Source of the DNA: Sergeia podlipaevii | Taxonomy: Eukaryota > Euglenozoa > Kinetoplastea > Trypanosomatida > Trypanosomatidae | Direction of reading: 5' to 3' | Length of the DNA: 38,772 nucleotides | Assembly: GCA_030849805.1 (NCBI GenBank) | Contig: JASANZ010002172.1 | Coordinates: forward strand, 23,070 to 61,841 | Part shown: piece by piece, positions 1 to 8,900 of the stretch | How positions within the stretch are numbered: position 1 is the first letter of the stretch | Layout: each line of letters begins with the position of its first letter | Program-made: the position numbers and the translations under genes | Notes under the pieces: model-generated | Told to the model about the DNA's origin: nothing | Database searches by the model: none | The model's input: the letters and a program-made list of their open reading frames with translations, nothing else

Positions 1-590
1 GCCTCAGCAGGCGCTGCTTCCTCGACGGGGGCCTCCTCGGTGGGCGGCACGACCTCAGGCTCGCGCTCCTCAGTGCTGCTGAGCGGGGCAACGGTGGGGT
101 GTGCTGCAGGGGCCTGAACAGCTTCCTCTGGGGCAGCCTCAGTGGCAGGGGCATGGGATTCTTCCTTATATGGCACACCTTCTGTGGATGTGAGTTTGGG
201 AGGCTGATGCACAGGAGTGTCTTCAGGAGCAGCATGCTCAGTAGTAGCTTCCTCGACGGGGGCCTCCTCGGTGGGCGGCACGACCTCAGGCTCGCGCTCC
301 TCAGTGCTGCTGAGCGGGGCAACGGTGGGCTGTGCTGCAGGGGCCTGAACAGCTTCCTCTGGGGCAGCCTCAGTGGCAGGGGCATGGGATTCTTCCTTAT
401 ATGGCACACCTTCTGTGGATGTGAGGTTGGGAAGCTGGTGTACAGGAGTGTCTTCAGGAGCAGCATGCTCAGTAGTAGCTTCCTCGACGGGGGCCTCCTC
501 GGTGGGTGGCACGACCTCAGGCTCGCGCTCCTCGGTGCTGCTGAGCGAGGCAACGGTGGGCTGTGTTGCAGGGGCCTCAGCAGGTGCTGC
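1..590 (-). repeat. 231-bp (77-codon) coding tandem repeat
   Basis: Units begin at 16, 247 and 478, an exact 231-bp period that keeps the reading frame. Units 16-246 and 247-477 differ at only about five positions, four of them clustered at the VHQLPNLT/VHQPPKLT segment. The unit starting at 478 matches until about 587 and then changes to the sequence that joins the unique N-terminal region. At the extreme left edge (1-15) the sequence again resembles that junction form (AAPAEA) instead of the standard unit (ATTEHAAPEDTP). Confidence 0.95.
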
Positions 591-1067
591 TTCTCCAGTG
601 GAGGGTTGATGGGGTTCTTGATTGTTTACATCGGGTTCACCTTCTTGCGTGTGTGTGAAAGCTGTGAAGGTTCTTGTGGCAACAGATGGACGGGTGGCAG
701 GTGGCGGGGTTGTAGGGGGTCGGACAGGCGCTCGATAGGGAATTCCCTCTATCGATGACACAGGGGCTGGAATTGGCGTTGCTGTCTGTGGTCCGACCTG
801 TGGGAGGATGGTAGGGGTAGCGGTGGTGAAGTGAGTCAGGGTAAGGTCTTCTGTTGAGTACGTGACCCCTTGTGAGCCTGGAATTGTCTGTTCCGTGTCT
901 TGTGCAAGTGTTTCTGTTGGATATTGCTCTATGGACTGCTCTAGCGTTGTGCCTTCAGTAGGGTATAGCTGCTCGGTTGGCTGATCCGCCGTAGTGGGGT
1001 AAAGAGCTGCAGCGGAGTTATTCTTTAATGGCGTGGATACCACATCATTATTAGCGACGCTTTCCAT
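1..1067 (-). CDS. Pro/Glu/Thr/Ala-rich protein with 77-residue tandem repeats (3' end outside window)
   Basis: I do not recognise this protein. An ATG at 1065-1067 opens a frame that stays open to the left edge (355 codons visible, no stop), so the C-terminus is missing. The first ~150 residues are non-repetitive and low in complexity, with Tyr-Pro-Thr-type motifs (LYPTEGTT, QYPTETL) and a stretch IEGIPYRAPVRPP. After that come repeats of 77 residues (231 bp) rich in E, P, A, T and V, each with motifs such as LSSTEEREPEVVPPTEE and STEGVPYKEES. I see no signal peptide, membrane span or cysteine pattern in the visible part. The EGIPY/EGVPY motif occurs both before and inside the repeats, so the repeat may have grown from the N-terminal region. 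It could be a cytoskeletal or surface-associated repetitive protein, but nothing here decides that. It is the last gene transcribed in this window. Confidence 0.8.
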   Translation of the reverse strand, partial: MESVANNDVVSTPLKNNSAAALYPTTADQPTEQLYPTEGTTLEQSIEQYPTETLAQDTEQTIPGSQGVTYSTEDLTLTHFTTATPTILPQVGPQTATPIPAPVSSIEGIPYRAPVRPPTTPPPATRPSVATRTFTAFTHTQEGEPDVNNQEPHQPSTGEAAPAEAPATQPTVASLSSTEEREPEVVPPTEEAPVEEATTEHAAPEDTPVHQLPNLTSTEGVPYKEESHAPATEAAPEEAVQAPAAQPTVAPLSSTEEREPEVVPPTEEAPVEEATTEHAAPEDTPVHQPPKLTSTEGVPYKEESHAPATEAAPEEAVQAPAAHPTVAPLSSTEEREPEVVPPTEEAPVEEAAPAE

Positions 1068-1733
1068 GTTTTTTTTTTTTTTAAAGTGACAGTTGATACG
1101 TGTGCTTTATCTACTTGTTCTACCTGTTGTTCTTTAAATATATTATACGGTCCTAGATGTTGTCACGTGCAAGTGAACGTATACAAAACTTACGGAACCT
1201 TTTAGCAACATCAAGAGTGGAAGTGTAGAACGGAGAGAGAGAGAGAAAGAAGATGTAAATCAACAGCAACAACAACAGCAACAACAGAGAGGACATAAAA
1301 GATCATTAGGATTACCATCGCAGCTAGAGATCTTTTTTTTTTTTTGTAAAGAGGACAGTTAAATCAAGCCAGAATTGAAGGACATGTGCGCTGAAGTGTG
1401 TTATTTCGTGATGCAAAGGAGAAGCAAAAAGAAAAAAAAAGCATGAAACAGATTTCGTCGTACTCTGTTAAATGACTTTTTGCAGATGCGTTGATCATAT
1501 ACATACATGTCTAGCAGTTGGCGATATTGTACATGCGTAGTACTACATGTTGTGTGTGAGTAGCTTGCTTGCTTCCCAGCCAAAAAAAAAAAAATGAACC
1601 CCTCAAAAAGGGAGCGTGAAGACAGGGTGAAAGGAAAGAGGAAAAATAATCATGAAAAAGAGAAGGAGGGGAGCCATAGTGCTCACTGATACAGAGCCCG
1701 TCTCTTCTTTTATCCAAGTGTATATATGCATAT
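1068..1733. other. Intergenic region with purine-rich and CAA-repeat tracts
   Basis: This spacer between the 490-residue gene and the repeat protein contains no supportable gene. On the plus strand it has a T14 run at 1069-1082, a GA tract near 1233-1246, a CAA/CAG-rich tract at about 1260-1287, T12-type runs near 1332-1344 and A-runs near 1430 and 1582. On the transcribed strand the CAA and GA tracts become a pyrimidine/TTG-rich splice signal. Confidence 0.7.
1199..1290 (-). promoter_or_regulatory. Candidate trans-splice acceptor for the repeat protein
   Basis: Read on the minus strand, a long TTG/CTT/CT tract (about 1290 down to 1222) is followed by its first AG at 1199-1200. That predicts a 5' UTR of about 131 nt with no upstream ATG before the start at 1067. 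It is inferred from the usual trypanosomatid rule of pyrimidine tract then first AG. Confidence 0.5.
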
Positions 1734-3206
1734 TCAGCGGAAGCCTAAGTAGTGGCTGCGTCGCTGCATCGGCTTTGTTGGTGCTTTCTTTCCTCCAGGT
1801 TGCAGCGCTATGTACTCCTCAAGTATAGCATCTCCGAGTGCCCCTCCTACCTCGGCGGCAGCCTCCAGTACCGCATCGCGGTAGGCCCTTGAATAGCGCT
1901 CCATCATTCGACTTTCCTCCTCCTCTCTCTCCTCTAGCAGCGCACTTCGAGTGACGCGTGCGAGTGTGAGAGATGTGCACTCGTGCTGCTGTTCCTGGGG
2001 CTGTTGCGAGGCATAACCTCCATCCTCCTCCTTCTCTTGCTCCTCCTCACGTGCAGGTGCCGTGGTACAAGTGGGAGCCGTCACTGCAGATATGAGTGTA
2101 TCGTAGTAGGACCGATCCCAATACCTGTATCCCCCAAGAACGTCCTTCTCTGCAATATCGCCATTAGGGGCGCTCCATATTTCAAATCGCATCAACACAT
2201 CCCCCTGCTCTCCTGTGAGCGCGACGGCAGTATTATCAATAGACTGTGTCGCTTCACCTGTCCCGTGACCACACGGTGCAGCGGCTGCTGCTGCTGTGAC
2301 CTTGAGTTGCTGGAGCCGCGCTGCTTCCAGTTCATAACGACCAGTATGATTGCGCACACGCAGCTCATTCGGGGCTTCAGCAGGTACCATCGCCGACACC
2401 GAAGTACCACTATTTTGAACTGATTCCACTAGCGGCTCCTGCTGTTCTTGTGGGTACTCCTTTCGTTTGAGCTTGTCTTGTGACTTATTAGCAAGAGTAC
2501 CGACTGTGCTGCTGCTGCTGCTGCTGCATGTAGAGAGTTGGGATCTATCATGGCCTCCAGTGCTATACACTTGGTTGCCTTCCCGGTTGTTTTCTTCCTC
2601 TTCATGACCTTCATGCCCTTCGCCATCGACGCTGCATATCGGCTTCCTCTCTAATGCGGCCGCCGTCGCTGCGGTAGCATCACATGTGGCCAGTGGTGGC
2701 AGCTGCGTTCGGTTTCGTGGGGTTGCCGCTCTCGCTATCCCGGGCATACGCTCGATCAACGACCTCCCGCTTCCCGCGCTGTTGAGCCGCAATACGTCAC
2801 TCGCGCCTTCTCTCTGTATCCTTCCGCTGCCCCATGGACTAGTGGTGATACCACTGCTATTGCTTTCGACGTAGCTTAAGCGTTGCTGTATAGCACCTCC
2901 TCTTTCCCATTTATCGCTCCCACGCGGTGATGATACTCTCGCGCTAATAGACGAGATATCGCTTGCAAGGTTAGCGCTGCTAGTGGAATTAGCGTTCACA
3001 GGAGGCAGCCCAGCCCCACACATGTACTCATCCGCGGCAGAGCGCTCACTTTCTGGAATTGTTAAGCGATGGTAGAATGGGGGTCGATAGGAAGTCTCTG
3101 AGACGGACAATGACTCACGAGTGACGTTGGAGGGTGCCGAGGGCAGAACTGGAGCAGCGAAGGAAGAGGAAGAGAAGAAGGTGTCACGCGACAGATGGCT
3201 TTGCAT
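1734..3206 (-). CDS. Hypothetical protein, 490 aa, low-complexity with conserved-looking C-terminal block
   Basis: I do not recognise a family. The ATG at 3204-3206 is preceded directly by a run of A on the coding strand, and the frame runs 490 codons to a stop at 1734-1736. Residues 1-330 are Ser/Thr/Ala/Glu-rich and probably disordered, with a Ser run and an Ala run (encoded by CTG/GCT repeats) typical of trypanosomatid low-complexity proteins. Two parts look more ordered: about residues 333-378, with FEIWSAPNG and YRYWDRSYYDTL, and about 413-490, an Arg/Glu-rich helix leading into AAAEVGGALGDAILEEYIAL and a basic tail. I see no signal peptide or membrane span. Overlapping open frames on the plus strand look like shadows caused by the repeats. 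Confidence 0.8.
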   Translation of the reverse strand: MQSHLSRDTFFSSSSFAAPVLPSAPSNVTRESLSVSETSYRPPFYHRLTIPESERSAADEYMCGAGLPPVNANSTSSANLASDISSISARVSSPRGSDKWERGGAIQQRLSYVESNSSGITTSPWGSGRIQREGASDVLRLNSAGSGRSLIERMPGIARAATPRNRTQLPPLATCDATAATAAALERKPICSVDGEGHEGHEEEENNREGNQVYSTGGHDRSQLSTCSSSSSSTVGTLANKSQDKLKRKEYPQEQQEPLVESVQNSGTSVSAMVPAEAPNELRVRNHTGRYELEAARLQQLKVTAAAAAAPCGHGTGEATQSIDNTAVALTGEQGDVLMRFEIWSAPNGDIAEKDVLGGYRYWDRSYYDTLISAVTAPTCTTAPAREEEQEKEEDGGYASQQPQEQQHECTSLTLARVTRSALLEEREEEESRMMERYSRAYRDAVLEAAAEVGGALGDAILEEYIALQPGGKKAPTKPMQRRSHYLGFR

Positions 3207-4377
3207 TTTTTTTATTGCTATTTATCTCTTAGAGCTCTCTCTAATATGTATATATATATATATCCTCCCCTTTCTGACTCTTACTTGGGTGTGGCACACT
3301 TTGATTTATCTATCTTTCCTCCCCTCCCTTTTTGTAGCAGCAAGTTGCGCTTTTCGGCCTTTGCGTGTGCTGCGTTTATGTGTGCGAGAGAGATAGGAGC
3401 AGCTGCTCTTATGGTGGATAATAGAAGAAAAGAAATAATAATAATGATGATTTTTGTTTTGTAAAAAAATAAATTAAAAAAGTAAAAGTGAAAAGGAAAG
3501 CAAAGAAGCTGAGAACACACGTAAACACACACACACACACACACGCACACACACATGTAAACTCCAATTCTTCTATTTTCTCCCCTTTGTATCTCAGTAC
3601 GGGAGAAGAGCCCCCCCCCCTCCCTACATGAGCAGATAGAAGAAAAAAAGGGAGAAGATCATGTTGACTTGTGCGTAAAAATGCGCAACGCGATACCTTC
3701 TCTACCACAGTTTTTTCGTAGTAGATGTATTCTCTTTTTTTTTTTTATTGCCTTTTTCGTTTCTTTACTCTTTAAATAAATTGCACACTCCGTTAGCTGA
3801 TGTGAAAGGTCAACAGAGATATAATATGGTAAACAGTAAACACTTGAGCACACACACACATACACACACACATACACACATACAAAGCTCAACAATATAT
3901 ATATATATATATATAAACAATAATTAACAACAAACAAACAAACACAATCACCCCAAAGACGAGAACAAAAAATGGAAGAAAGAGAGAGAGATAGAGAAAA
4001 GGAGTACAGTGTAAACTTCTCAGCTTATGCAACTCTCCCTTTCCCCCTCTTACACTCAACAGCATCCCCTATCTCATACACAACAGCGCTAAAAGGAAAA
4101 AAAAAAGAAGGAAAAAGAAGACACATATACTTCTTTTTATCTTTTTATCTAACTGAGCGACTATCCTTCGCAGTTTTCTTCTCCTTCCGTTCACTTACTT
4201 ACGTCTCTCTCACAATTTGCATTGAGCCACCATCTCCATGTACTCTTCTTCAGGGCCGTTCCATCTCCTTGCATGCATGCATGTCTCTCTGTGTGTGGGT
4301 ATGTTTTCTCTATCCCTTTCTGCTTCCTGCTTTTTTTTTTCCCCCGTTGTTGAAACCCTAGAAGACCTAGATTTACT
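3207..4377. other. Intergenic region rich in microsatellites
   Basis: No supportable gene lies between the LYR-protein gene and the 490-residue gene. The region holds (TA)n near 3247-3263, (AC)n at about 3524-3556, a second AC/TAC tract at 3850-3886, (TA)n at 3894-3915, a C10 run near 3611, and T/A homopolymers. A candidate splice acceptor for the 490-residue gene is the AG at 3408-3409 on the minus strand, after a pyrimidine-rich tract, giving a 5' UTR of about 200 nt without an ATG. A plus-strand open frame at 3972-4361 is rejected: it is antisense, low in complexity and isolated. Confidence 0.65.
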
Positions 4378-4860
4378 TTACCACTTGCGCATTACGTAGG
4401 TGTTCCAGTACTCCTTCACCATCTGTGTGTAGTTAATCTTTCCCATTTCAAGGAAGCCCATCTTGTGAAGGTTCAACCGCGGCTTCGCCTCTGGAAACTT
4501 TCTACGGGCACCATCTGCAGCCAAGAAACGAAACATCGCAAGACTACGCTCGCATGTCTGAACCGCAACAGCGATCTGATCCGGATCACGTAGCTCTGCC
4601 CCCTCGCGGAACTTCTGGCGAATAATAATCACGAAACGTTCGTTCATCTGCGCGTGCTCGTTGAGCTCGCACAGGGCACTAGGGGGGCAAAGCACAGCCA
4701 GTTTCAACCACTGGCGGTAGAGTCGGCTGACACGTTTGACGTGGGGAATATAAGGGAGATTGGTACCGGCTTGCCCAATAATGTCTTGTGAAACAGGAGC
4801 CACTAACGCCTTGCTGCGGACCACGCTAGCGGCAGCACGAGAGAAGAATGTGCGCTGCAT
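4378..4860 (-). CDS. LYR-motif mitochondrial protein, probable complex I accessory subunit
   Basis: This 160-residue protein carries a clear LYR motif, SRLYRQWLKLA, at about residues 44-54. A helical segment with IRQKFREGAELRDPDQI and a run of basic and aromatic residues follows. The order LYR-xW, then R-x-K/M-F, then D-P-x-x-I matches the complex1_LYR family, especially the NDUFA6 (B14) type. NDUFB9 is the main alternative because of the later FPEAKPRL segment. The first ~20 residues (MQRTFFSRAAASVVRSKALV) look like a mitochondrial presequence: basic, Ser/Ala-rich and lacking acids. LYR proteins act with the mitochondrial acyl carrier protein in complex I or in Fe-S and other assembly steps. 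The start is supported by an excellent pyrimidine tract and AG about 45 nt upstream. LYR family membership is firm; the exact subunit is inference. Confidence 0.85.
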   Translation of the reverse strand: MQRTFFSRAAASVVRSKALVAPVSQDIIGQAGTNLPYIPHVKRVSRLYRQWLKLAVLCPPSALCELNEHAQMNERFVIIIRQKFREGAELRDPDQIAVAVQTCERSLAMFRFLAADGARRKFPEAKPRLNLHKMGFLEMGKINYTQMVKEYWNTYVMRKW

Positions 4861-4904
4861 ATGTCTATATATGTAAATGTTTATATAGGCGTATGTCTGC
4901 TGTA

Positions 4905-4990
4905 CTAGAATATACAGATGAAAGGGGAAAAAGAAATAAGTAAAGAAGAGAATAACAACAACAACAACAAAAAAAAAGGAGAATGCGACA
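4905..4990 (-). promoter_or_regulatory. Trans-splice acceptor with polypyrimidine tract for the LYR gene
   Basis: On the minus strand about 75 nt of nearly unbroken T/C with GTT repeats ends in TTCTAG, with the AG at 4905-4906. A second AG follows within a few bases. The resulting 5' UTR is about 44 nt and has no ATG before the start at 4860. Confidence 0.65.
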
Positions 4991-5385
4991 AACGCGCAGC
5001 GAGCAATTCACCGCACTAAATGGTGTTATCGTCGCCTGTTGTAGAAGAAAAAAAAGAAAAAAATACAAAAAGAAAATGAGAGGAAAAGAAAAGGTAATAC
5101 CAATGAAACAAATTCATTTAAAAAAGTGCCTCTCAAGAGAACAAGAGCAAAAAAGTATTCTACCAAAGAAAAAAAAGAGGAAATATAGATGCTATCTAAA
5201 CTCCTTTCGCGACCTCGCATTAACGAAGATGTTTTTTTTTTTTCTGGTGTGCCTGTTACTTTCGTATTGGCAACCATCTATACACACACACATGTACAGA
5301 GGATTGTCAAAAAAGAAAAAAAGCTATAATATTTTATAGGAACAACAGGAACGCATGTATATCAACATCGAGTGTATATAATATA

Positions 5386-5416
5386 AAGCGTCTTCCGCAA
5401 AGTAAGGCAGACGCTT
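5386..5416. other. Inverted repeat (possible stem-loop) 3' of the dynein gene
   Basis: AAGCGTCT at 5386-5393 and AGACGCTT at 5409-5416 are perfect 8-bp inverted copies with a 15-nt spacer, which could close further by a CC/GG pair. It lies about 530 bp beyond the dynein stop codon, in a likely 3' UTR or intergenic region. It does not have the six-pair, four-loop form of a metazoan histone hairpin. Whether it is functional is unknown. Confidence 0.5.
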
Positions 5417-5947
5417 GTATGAGTTTCGTATCGGAGCTATACATGAACACTAACCATACATCATTACATCAACACATCTTCCCTCGAAAATAAAAAGAAA
5501 CGGGGATGCTCCTCTAACTTTCTCTCTATAAATAATAATAATAATAATAATAACCAGCAACACACCGCAATAGCTTTACCAAAATAAAATATGTATAATA
5601 AATGCCACAGCTCACTTCACTTTCTCTCTCGCACTATATACACCATTACTTGCGACAACAACAACAACCTTTTCCTACTTTCTCTCCAATTTCTGTAATA
5701 GAGTCCCAAATGCATACACACACACATATATATACACATAGAACCCTTTGCAGATCAAAAAAAAAAAGAAGAAGAGGAGGTGGCAGCTTCAATATCGACG
5801 TGTATTCGTTCGTGACAGACAAAGAAGAAGAAAGTGAGCACCAAATGCAACAAGAAAAGCAAACAAAAGAATGATCCTTTTGCTTTCCTCCATATCCAAA
5901 TCTCTCTCTCTATCGCATGACTCCTCTTGTTTGACTAATCATCTCAT

Positions 5948-8900
5948 TCAATCAGTGGAGCCAAGCAGGCACACACCACGCATGCGCCAGTAGGCATCAT
6001 CCTCCGCCACGGGCAGACTAACATCGAAGATCCAGTTGATATCGGACCTGGTAGGGTATTTGTAAACGGGGCAACGGTAGTGCTCCTGCTTTCCCTTCTT
6101 CTCCTTGACCGCACCCGGCTTGGGTGGGGCCACGGCCTGCTGCGGCGCATCCTTGTTGAAGGCAGAGATGAGCAGCATGGGCAGCTCGCGGAAGAGATCA
6201 CCAGGGAAGGGGTCCTTCAGGCGCTTGTTGTTCTTGTCCCACATGGCACCCTCGAGGTACAAGCCATAGATGACCACCTCACCCTTTTCCGTGCGGAGGT
6301 CCTCGGGCTTGGCGTCCTGGCCAGGGCGGTACTCCGACGAGCGCACCTCGGCGCGGGCCTCCACCTTATCCAGGGCCCAAGGAACCGCTTCGTTGGCATG
6401 GCTACGTGTGATCTCCTGGCGCACCGATGTCAGGAAGCCCTGAGGGTTGAAGAAGCCAGGTAGCCAGTACACCTGCGGGCGACCGACTGTGGCCCAGCCG
6501 TTGAGCTGCTCATATCGGCGCACCACCTCGCTAATCCACAGGGAGATGTTAGGTGAGGGCCATCCGACCGCCACCCAGGACGGCGGCACACGGGCATCGT
6601 AGAGATAGTCAAGGGCGTCCTGCAGAGCCGGAGTGAGGATAATAGTACCCGCCACAGCCAGCTTGAGGTCCATGCAGGTACGGCGAATTACACGAATGGT
6701 GACGCTGAGACGGTCAATCTCCTGTCCGGCGAAGATTGAAAGCGGTTGGCGATCAGCGAGGTGCGCCTTGCGGTCAACTGTCCAGTTGTCCGGCAACAGC
6801 TTGAGGTAGCTGTCCGCCATGGCCAGCACCTTGTCCTCGCGGGTGACACCGCCGCTGGTGGTAGCGCCACGGGGTTGCACATCCAGAATTGTGGCTAGCA
6901 CCTCCTGCGCCTGGCGCGTACGGTAGGTGATATCCTGATTGGGGTGCATCTGAAACACCTCAGGAGTGTCCACATCGGGGTAGGTCTCGCGGACGAACTC
7001 GCGGTGCTTGTTGATATCGTCGAAGAGCGGGATGCCATAGTTGGCATAGAACTCCGTCACCTCGCGTCCGTCCTTGAACTTTTCTGGGTTGGTGATGCGG
7101 GGGTCGTAGAGGAACTCAGTAATTGCCTTGAAGAGGGCACGATCGTTGTTATCTGTAATACGGCCACCGTACTGAATGTCAGCCACCATGTAGCACACCG
7201 TATCGCGGTTGACGGGGTTGCGGAGCGACTCGCCAATGGTCGTCATGTGGTTGATGAGGAACTGCACAGAGGCAGTCCAGTCACCCTGGTTAAACTCGTA
7301 AGGGACGCTGAAACCAATCGGGCCGAACTTGCGGCGTTCCACCACAACGGAGTGCAAGAAGCACTGCGTGAAGAGCATCGGCCGCCACTCGGGGCGACGG
7401 AACATCTCCAGATAGTCCTGCGACATCCACGAGTACGTGCGGATGAGGCCAGCCTTGATACCCTGCGGGGGCTCGTTGGTGAGCTTGATGGACATCTGGA
7501 GCAGACCAATCGGAACAGAGTTGTGGGGTTCAGCAGTGATCCAAATGCGGGCCTCCTCGTGCACCTCCGGCTTCTTCTCTCCCGGTGTGGATGGCATCAT
7601 CTGCTGCCGCAGCTTCTCCTCCAACTGCAGAAGGAAGGGCAGACCAAGATGGCAGTTCTGCAGCAGAGCCCAGTCACCGTTCTGCCAGGCGGAGTTGACG
7701 ATGTTCATGGCAGCCTCCTCCTGGCCCTGACCCATGGATATAGGGAAGATCTTCTTCTTGAGTTTCTTGGCACAGGTCTCAATGAGCGTCGTCGGGTCGG
7801 AACCCTGAGAAAGAAGGAAGAAGATGGGCTCCACACCGCTGGTCTCCTCCACCACCTCAGAAAGCTCCAGCTGCTGCGGCTCAGCAAACTCGCGGCCGAG
7901 TGTCTTGCTCACGTACTGCGTCGCGGCCAGCATGGTACGGTCCTCACGCAGCGCACGCACAAGCAGCATGTGCTCAAAGGCATCGAGCTTGTCGTGAATG
8001 TCTGGGGCAGTAAGGTTCTCCGTAGCCTCCGCGTCAATGTACTGGCGCCAGGACTGCTCGTTGCGCATAATGAGGTCCGGCAGCTGCTTGAAGACGCGCG
8101 GCACCTGCTGCGCAATGGCGATCACGTTCGACCACGCCTTGTCCTTGATCCAGCCATATGGCTTCGCACGGTCCACCTGAATACCGCCACCGCCCTTGAG
8201 GAGCACCTCGAAGGATGTGGGGTCAAGCGTACCAGCCTTCATTTGAATCTTGCAGGCCATAAGTAGCACGAAGAGCAGCTTGTGCTTGGAGAAGAGCATG
8301 CGGATTACGTACTTGAACACGGACATGGTCAAGTACTCAATCACGGAGTGGATGCGTTTCGCAGTCACGGGGTGGTGCTCCGACTTGAGAATGGACCCGT
8401 CGAAGATGCCGTTGAACTGCACGAGGGAGGTCTGGTACATATGGCTGACAAGGGAGAGTTGCACCACCAAGAAGTAGAGCACGGCACCACGGCACGCGAC
8501 CGGGCGGTACTCCTCGCAAGCGCCAGCAATGCGCTTCTTCGTCTCCATGGCGGTCGCAAGCTTCTCTGCAATCTCAGCGGAGGCGTCCTTGGTCTCTTGC
8601 AGGGTGCTGATGAGGTCCACATCATCAATCAGGTTGCCTTGGGACTCACTCAGCTGCTTCAGGAGACGATCCTCAAGATTCTTACGGCGCTTCTCGTTGC
8701 TGTTAATGTCCTCCGTGAGCTTCGCGCTCTCTTCGTTGAGCTCCGCCTTCTCGCGGCCAATCACGTGCGACAGCAGCTGCTGCTCCAGGCCCTCCATGGT
8801 GACGGTGAAATCAATCACCAGACACTTGGCGAAGAGCTCCGGAGTGAAGCTGGGGTTGGGCAGTTTCGTGGTCATGAACATGGTGAAGGCCTCGTTGTAC

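Larger units (their letters stand above)
4861..5947. other. Intergenic region between dynein and LYR gene
   Basis: This AT-rich spacer forms the 3' flank of the dynein gene and the 5' flank of the LYR gene. It contains the LYR-gene splice signal (about 4905-4990), an inverted repeat at 5386-5416, an (AAT)n tract at 5529-5553, an AC/TA tract near 5717-5740 and several A-runs. No supportable gene is present; the open frames here are lysine- or phenylalanine-rich products of homopolymers. Confidence 0.65.

Noticed and set aside
99..758. Plus-strand open frame of 219 codons across the left-edge repeats
   Set aside because: It is antisense to the 77-residue repeat protein, and its repeats simply mirror the 231-bp unit. 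The minus-strand frame starts with an ATG, fits the direction of all other genes and has sensible composition.
3972..4361. Plus-strand frame of 129 codons in the spacer between the LYR gene and the 490-residue gene
   Set aside because: It is antisense to the whole transcription unit, rich in Phe, Leu, Ser and Lys from pyrimidine and purine tracts, and shows no recognisable domain.
6944..8266. Long plus-strand frames opposite the dynein gene (for example 440 codons here, also 8282-9373 and 16166-17497)
   Set aside because: They lie wholly within the dynein coding region in antisense, are rich in His, Leu, Val and Arg as expected of complements of GC-rich codons, and show no domain.
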